This document shows positions 61,601 through 64,000 of a DNA stretch of 64,000 nt, in pieces. Each line of letters begins with the position of its first letter. The first letter of the stretch is position 1. A program made the position numbers and the translations under genes. The notes beneath the pieces are model-generated. The model was not told the DNA's origin, made no database searches, and was given only the letters and a program-made list of their open reading frames with translations. The stretch comes from Streptomyces sp. NBC_01335. GTDB lineage: Bacteria > Actinomycetota > Actinomycetes > Streptomycetales > Streptomycetaceae. The DNA lies in assembly GCF_035953295.1 (NCBI RefSeq), contig NZ_CP108370.1:3439001-3503000 (forward strand), given 5' to 3'.

Positions 61601-64000
61601 TCCGGGTCCTGAACGGTGTCGTCACCGCGAAGGAGAACTTCATGGTGATCCTGCCGTCGAATTCGGCGGCGTCCTCGATCGTCTTGGCGCGGTTGACCTG
61701 GGTGACCCCCAGCATCGACACCTGGCCGGCCGAGGACTCCCAGGACCTGGTGAACGTGAGCTGCACGCTGACGTTGCCCGAGGGCGTGCCGTAGAAGTCG
61801 ACGGGCAGGGTCACTCCCTCGCGCGCGTCCTGGAGGTGGCCGGAGGTGGTCTTCCTCTCGGAGCCGCTGTCGAACTCGAAGTCCTTCAGCGTCCTCACGT
61901 GCCCGCCGACGTGCGTCGTCACGTCGCCGAGGGTGATCTCGGCCTTGACGGTACCGACCTGCACGGTCAGCGTGAGCGTCTCACCGCTGCCGGAGAGCGC
62001 CCAGAGGTCGGGGACGAGCGCGTTCGGGTCGAAGTACGAGGAGATGGCGTCGCGGACGGACTTCCAGTCGCTCCCGAAGACCGGCTTCAGACGGTCCTCG
62101 AACTCGCGCATGAGCCGGACGCCGTCGCCCGGTGAGAGCACTCCGTCCATCGCGGCGAGTCGGTGGTGGTCGGCCAGCCGCTTCGGCGGCAAGGGCCCCG
62201 TCCCCTCGCCCGTCCCGGTCTGCGTAGGTCGCGGCCCGGGCGGTGCGTTCTGCGGTCGCGGACGGGAGTGCACGAGCGGAGCGACGGCATCGGCACTCAC
62301 CGTGTAGTGCTCCATCATGGACTCCGGCACCACGACCACGAATGGTACGAGGGTGGTGTCCTCGGCCTTTCCGAGAGCGCGCTGCAGGCCGCCCTGCCCA
62401 CGGTCGGCGTTCCCGGAGAAGGTGAAGCCCATCCGCATCTCGCCGGCCAGGACGACCAGCTTCTCGCCGTATTTGACGTTGCTGACGAACTTCTCCTCGG
62501 TCTGGAAACGCTCGTCCTCCTGCCTGCGCGTGGAGGCTCCCACTCCGCTCGTCACGAAGAGCTGCTGGTCCTCGTTGAACTCGGTACCGCCGCCGCCCTG
62601 CGGGGTGAGCGTTCCGCCCGTGCTCTTCATGCCACGGACGTTGGCGCTCTGCGTGGACTCGCGCACCAGGTTGATGCCGCCGCCCTCGATGACCCGCAGG
62701 ACCGTCATCCGCTCCACCCGTCCGTACGCCGTGAAGAACGACGGGGACCCCAGGAGCTGCGAGGGCAGCGGAACGCCGTCGATGCCGGCGCCCCGGCTCA
62801 TGGCGACCAAGGAGGCGGCGATCCGCTCTTGCCGGAAGCCGCCGTGCGCCAGGGTGCGCAGCTTCGCCCATGTCTTGGCGCCGAAGTGCTCGCGGGCGAG
62901 CTTGTCGAGCAGTGCCCCCGGCGAGAGCACCTTCGCCGGCGGACCGCTGCTCCCCACCGCCTCCGTCCCGAGGGGCAGGCGCTTGTCGCCGCCGACGAGC
63001 ACGTCGTGGACGACGGTGCCGTCCGGAAAGCCGTCCCACAGTCCGGCGGGCGGCTCGTACCAGGTCTCGTCCTTCTTCGGCAGGGGCAGCGGAACGAGCA
63101 CGGGCTCGGCCTGTCCGTCCGGCCGGGGAGCCGTCTTCCACGAGGACAGGGACGAGGACGGGGACGCGACGAGCTCGTCCTGCTCCCCCGTCGGCGGCAG
63201 CGGCTCGGTGCGCGGCGGCTGGGTGCGGGACTTCTCCATCGTGGAACGGAAGCCGAGCAGGGAGTACGCGGTGGCGCTCGGCATCGGTTCGGTGCCGGTC
63301 AGGTACTCGATCTTCACCAGCGCCGTGCCGTCGAAGACGGTCCCGGGGGCCTTGAACTTGGTGGCCGCGCCCGTCCGCCGCGAACGGATGTACAGCGTGG
63401 TGCCGGCCCGTCCGTAGGTGCCGCTGCCGGCCGCGGCGAGCTTGCCGTGGTTGAAGAAGGGGGACGCCGCAGCGGCCAACGAGCCCTGGAAACCGGAGCC
63501 GCGCTGCTCGGGCCGGGCCATCGTGAACGTGAGAGCGGTGCCCTTGTGGAACTCCGAGGAGGCGGTGTCCCGTACGTACTCCATGGTGTCCACGTCGGCG
63601 GAGAAGCGGACGACGCCCAGGTTGTCGGGGAGGGTGATCTCCAGGGGCTCGCCCTCCATCATGGAGAGGAACTGTTCGTGCAGCAGTCCCAGCGACACCC
63701 GCTTGTCCAGGAGGTCGGCGATCCGCTCCCAGTGGTCGCCGTAGGTCGCCCGCCCCGTCTCCATCGCGCTCTTCGCGGCGTTTCCGTCCCCGTTTCCGTC
63801 GCCGTCGCCGTCGCCGTCCAGCTTCAGATTCAGCAGGGTGTCGAGGCCGCCCCCGCTCCGTCTGCCCTGCGCGTCGACGAACCAGAGGTCGTTGACGACA
63901 TCGGTGTTGCCGAGGGAACGGAGCGCCCGCACCCACTCGGGCGGCATCGACGGGGTGCCACCCGGCGCGACGTCGGAGGAAGGCAGCAGCACGTGCGTGT
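52620..64000 (-). CDS. Giant modular protein, at least 3,790 residues, N-terminus outside the window
   Basis: One uninterrupted frame from the window edge to the stop at 52620. Five modules, each opened by an aromatic-Gly...Trp...Arg motif, begin near 63740, 62880, 62065, 61180 and 60220 and are rich in beta strands. A mixed alpha/beta region (about 59480-58350, LFVVGAPGGIDVAATLGEH) comes next, then a Pro/Glu linker (about 58215-58090). Further beta-rich segments follow, and an acidic tail rich in Glu/Asp/Val at the C-terminus. I found no cysteine and no membrane helix. It recalls very large Streptomyces proteins of polymorphic-toxin-like or 'lonely Cys domain' naming, but I cannot confirm the family. 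Extracellular export is inferred from composition only. Confidence 0.85.
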   Translation of the reverse strand, partial: THVLLPSSDVAPGGTPSMPPEWVRALRSLGNTDVVNDLWFVDAQGRRSGGGLDTLLNLKLDGDGDGDGNGDGNAAKSAMETGRATYGDHWERIADLLDKRVSLGLLHEQFLSMMEGEPLEITLPDNLGVVRFSADVDTMEYVRDTASSEFHKGTALTFTMARPEQRGSGFQGSLAAAASPFFNHGKLAAAGSGTYGRAGTTLYIRSRRTGAATKFKAPGTVFDGTALVKIEYLTGTEPMPSATAYSLLGFRSTMEKSRTQPPRTEPLPPTGEQDELVASPSSSLSSWKTAPRPDGQAEPVLVPLPLPKKDETWYEPPAGLWDGFPDGTVVHDVLVGGDKRLPLGTEAVGSSGPPAKVLSPGALLDKLAREHFGAKTWAKLRTLAHGGFRQERIAASLVAMSRGAGIDGVPLPSQLLGSPSFFTAYGRVERMTVLRVIEGGGINLVRESTQSANVRGMKSTGGTLTPQGGGGTEFNEDQQLFVTSGVGASTRRQEDERFQTEEKFVSNVKYGEKLVVLAGEMRMGFTFSGNADRGQGGLQRALGKAEDTTLVPFVVVVPESMMEHYTVSADAVAPLVHSRPRPQNAPPGPRPTQTGTGEGTGPLPPKRLADHHRLAAMDGVLSPGDGVRLMREFEDRLKPVFGSDWKSVRDAISSYFDPNALVPDLWALSGSGETLTLTVQVGTVKAEITLGDVTTHVGGHVRTLKDFEFDSGSERKTTSGHLQDAREGVTLPVDFYGTPSGNVSVQLTFTRSWESSAGQVSMLGVTQVNRAKTIEDAAEFDGRITMKFSFAVTTPFRTRTVEPIDFTIDSGIVVPLRETRDRITREPATPDVLLAPPEGTAKTNRLHDTARVRDLVPLDETDLAGAWEALRKEESERGNSSRPRETDQTGLPHSTESTDPTSTAVTPPSGEGESVVPVGGAESVLRQLDSAGREFYGSRWKTVRSALHRELKLPRLLGALKSMTAGTALTLRVPGGSVQVLATVHALKHVGNTTQSEFYSGGLRSLGTGDSNAESAQASGTNNGYTLTVLGSVPVAPAVNLLFGGTGSRQRAAEHFDILSTSSTTSSTLKSKTPAGVFDGFVQLQFTFRSHDTPLLSSLARSLRRRKLAREGTLLPVSDDAVSGGPTTAASRAVVRDLWRQFSRVPKDRGTPEEIVRRTKEALRLVSKISGQATAAALLGVQVEYQQSAIAPVPETRLPMPTSSAVMRRPAALLPPVKRPGWKVNESGFGEDSLVRGIRNMGGIADLIYVEGQRAYGGDWLSSYRHTRETRSTFAVRQIEAYLTGIPLHQLTRPGAKLRVPLSSNQLDDKYVVITAGVPKKGPPTFGHLDKKAERLFGGDTGHRFTQTVLDSVTSNLQFVAGAEAGVSEAVKIKGQLSAGGAHRRRIGGRGMEASVSVSAAKVPSPMAAFDTRLVLDFAFYRGETLLATSSGHITLDVGIPVEKVVMERQDLAPLYHVSTESVESLSAKGLEILQADGVLSAVATTRNPVMTIARAHEEAGGEASATQLPKLFVVGAPGGIDVAATLGEHAPHPEWQQIDFVDGVKPERLLGWYALDEDGGVVHTPLHDSSVPLEHGPLVERIIEAGGALISLNGTRPDFALEVVTEEGGTRSVVVRSHVLGRENETEAFTPELLAEWSTPGAGIAFMHSMNDSGDVSHTALEAAAKVFAVPLPLAEGLDPDVQAGVLELAQRMTTLEAAGLGDEEGPARKRMIDEVVERKNLPAPELFELAARTMRNHMPLDLTPEGNARIRADYHGVLVEVARRYEASTEAAADALGTVIAVWATRGRTVTAHRLPGGASPSHPAEASFTGPVEYLQWADGQIDHWQPVDDDPERISVFNELKRGVAADLARRWFYGAGASSPDALIHRLWGERGYTVVKAAESTGTGPEGEVFTPVEPVGPVDPVEKGQNEEDGGDGQVTGDGSVHPEPEPEPEPALEPEPKPELAPQPEPAPDGGSTTPAPAPTPTPPYGFAVAPEGGGKAEFPFGTRTQAHTFTVVVRETAEVGEKTVITDLSDPEGFAELVAGVYQPPPGGPSKEILKALARMSAQNSTARLRTQRMLEEGLVLSVPVKGGKGQPWETTVSLRNMSRDRATRIAARDTGKKVVDSYGASPDPTIQQNASQTYSHSSGNALDVSAMTTIAAKVVGGAVVAPVAGVGVSSSKSGSHSIGVSSSGRDQVKYGAAMEAFDFSGVELVVETRRGAQRYSAGSTEGVLSLSFPSELTGSSQESGWKLSLGAEATSEKYDALAGLLAQTFHHAVQMDGLSELRADLLAGLLHSPGTTPSHVAAWVDARYSELGMLWHYGNMLRDLVPDLVPNDGSTPPNQVESRLRPVSVSYLGRAGQLSVEHNNAFNNSKSFGEGVEGAMSASLGFSVGPPTGALGTHLAANMVVTFGIGNSAGHAVSYSTAGGGEHIVRYTEPVALYVVHHRVEAATVSSGGARNLVDRTVGTVIAVPEPLVETFERNLRELLTDPTAAPHTPEPVPSPNPPPPPTQPQPDLAALHPPAVLSQGKGDQGLLIGYEHLESRKFSSKLRTLFFRDVRGMDLPAWNPEQRTAARQFLAAHFGTAVLNHRIQEIFGQGGMTRTFTRQLGGGDVQLITVNASGRRTGTKPVRHLPVENAYLENGPIVTTEVESTNLVNSWVGVQTAGLRVTLATGDLTAAQQSGAVFRTGVYAPPSRVSGGGSSGLAVGGYYKNTVNYSGPAHQLRYEAEIELTVSVQRVDAKSLTWLIGHTFGTSRPQSVASVRSLIDSTVTVLVPRSLMSQTEPPAFDRVPELKFKQQKPSVHKGDWRFRKELDRLDEVYSHPVSADDRVMDVALTEELRAQLVDQLVEAGISRKLAVPLSQVWITPAILAGALHRGGRGHNGTVVQEESVRDRRAWMLLVPHLGAAKNNGDPLPMSGRLIMEGATIRRGQSSSQKMTGIGGVLDQRLGGNNDSRSSGFVQFLRSAFTSNTTAATLHSNVTEGAILGVEQMPHQHWTKDVVWQLYVAVDQVGRLGTSRSSLSQSRLLITDGVSGYSPQRKAVRITEIGTITPPEGVPRTITYDHTAATGQQHDPTKRVVGSKADLVPLSAITESFLKVPDDAPKETLGAAVQRALDELVGPTFARPLDPDGGVLMSVLDEVATASALQPFMNALLSTGVPLVVLQDRPGGVVLGHVLLRYVRDPDNRGLSFLEEFAQASSTHYTTLGTREENTQGAGSGKNKSGMVSATDSATGEDHLPSSQQYVSRSQRASADSRQNRGLLDLAQSVVTRSGKHERYVLEGSLVLEFVPSFQMSRPLGTLLLDVPRQSTRLWNSLTSWTPVQRRTVPLLEVVQIPKSSLTMPALSKGSGPSAPPENVSPEGDLPEEVGKPSATDTFPLVLTPEDLAAMKFLVQFVPERSGELFQSVYKALRATSFLRAIDFVRDGQNSLNDLRVLFGAPRLLAHLLTTGTSAPLADAMVGPGLFARGGPLTDTLGRMALRFQVKKINLPARDMRSAWELLRAETSVYRTGVVGSLGASSEGAGVEGGVFETTNQDPLNPGSTHADPTAALSHSSTVGASTSSRQQTTHDLLVEQRDDVYLTVLADVEVSLDLFGRNERGILSYGEDSFAYQEVVPDLVQVQIAPEAMLDGSVDISAITTEFAGALAIPDGWFVPSGAGENVTAEEIASLRSALKKPPADRVTYVHVAEDDDGNILYRGRALDEATFRAETLQELKGLKPGAEVEIVRDVRLPRVPTAGPRAVPDDTGSGARARGDEAAPVPEEEVVEEGVTREETVEEVVIEDEAIGDDDANDLDLVVATLRG

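Overview
The window is high-GC DNA with Streptomyces gene content and codon use: a groEL copy without groES, GTG starts, DasR-, BldD- and HrcA-type operators, an ECF42 sigma factor with its DGPF partner, and an hbpS/senS/senR haem-sensing set. From memory, the order groEL, cold-shock gene, thiocarboxylate carrier, thrC, trehalose genes, nagKA, cdgB, terD resembles the S. coelicolor SCO4296-SCO4277 region. I could not check this by search. No rRNA, tRNA, CRISPR array, integrase or intact insertion sequence was seen.

Layout. 1-10.2 kb: a truncated small gene, a divergent hemC paralogue with a GNAT gene, an SDR oxidoreductase, a DHA2-type drug exporter, a siderophore-interacting-type flavoprotein, a MacB-like ABC exporter pair and a small membrane-anchored protein; the gaps are full of short GC-rich tandem repeats. 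10.4-14.3 kb: an ECF42 sigma/DGPF pair with a matching promoter, then a flavin monooxygenase divergent from a MarR repressor with palindromic operators. 14.5-18.9 kb: groEL behind two CIRCE elements, a cold-shock gene, and a thrC-cysO-like operon preceded by a clear SAM-I riboswitch. 19-22.5 kb: glucosyl-3-phosphoglycerate synthase, otsA and otsB. 22.6-30.5 kb: a second MarR, a DUF3263 protein, nagKA behind a DasR site, a GNAT, a PfkB kinase, a CBM membrane protein and a GAF-PAS-GGDEF diguanylate cyclase (cdgB-like). 30.9-37.5 kb: flavin reductase, arfB-type rescue factor, terD, M1 peptidase, hbpS and the senS-senR two-component system. 37.5-50.7 kb: mixed metabolic genes, a MITE-like element, a large secreted GH31 glycosidase with inserted carbohydrate-binding modules, a streptomycin-kinase-like gene, a rhomboid-like protein, oxidoreductase, HAD phosphatase, class V aminotransferase and RidA.

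50.9-64 kb is the most unusual part. A minus-strand reading frame of at least 3,790 codons runs off the right edge. It encodes a modular, beta-rich giant protein in which I found no cysteine. Five spaced copies of a [FY]G..W...R signature mark repeated modules in the first half in the window. It is followed, probably in one transcript, by a 511-residue single-pass membrane protein with a disordered linker and a cysteine-containing outer domain. I know no function for the pair; it is the best candidate for an undescribed system here.

Links between neighbours: nagK, nagA and the PfkB kinase fit amino-sugar catabolism under DasR. SAM controls thrC together with a CysO-type sulfur carrier, tying threonine synthesis to sulfur status. 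HbpS would feed SenS-SenR. GpgS, OtsA and OtsB form a compatible-solute and glycoside group.
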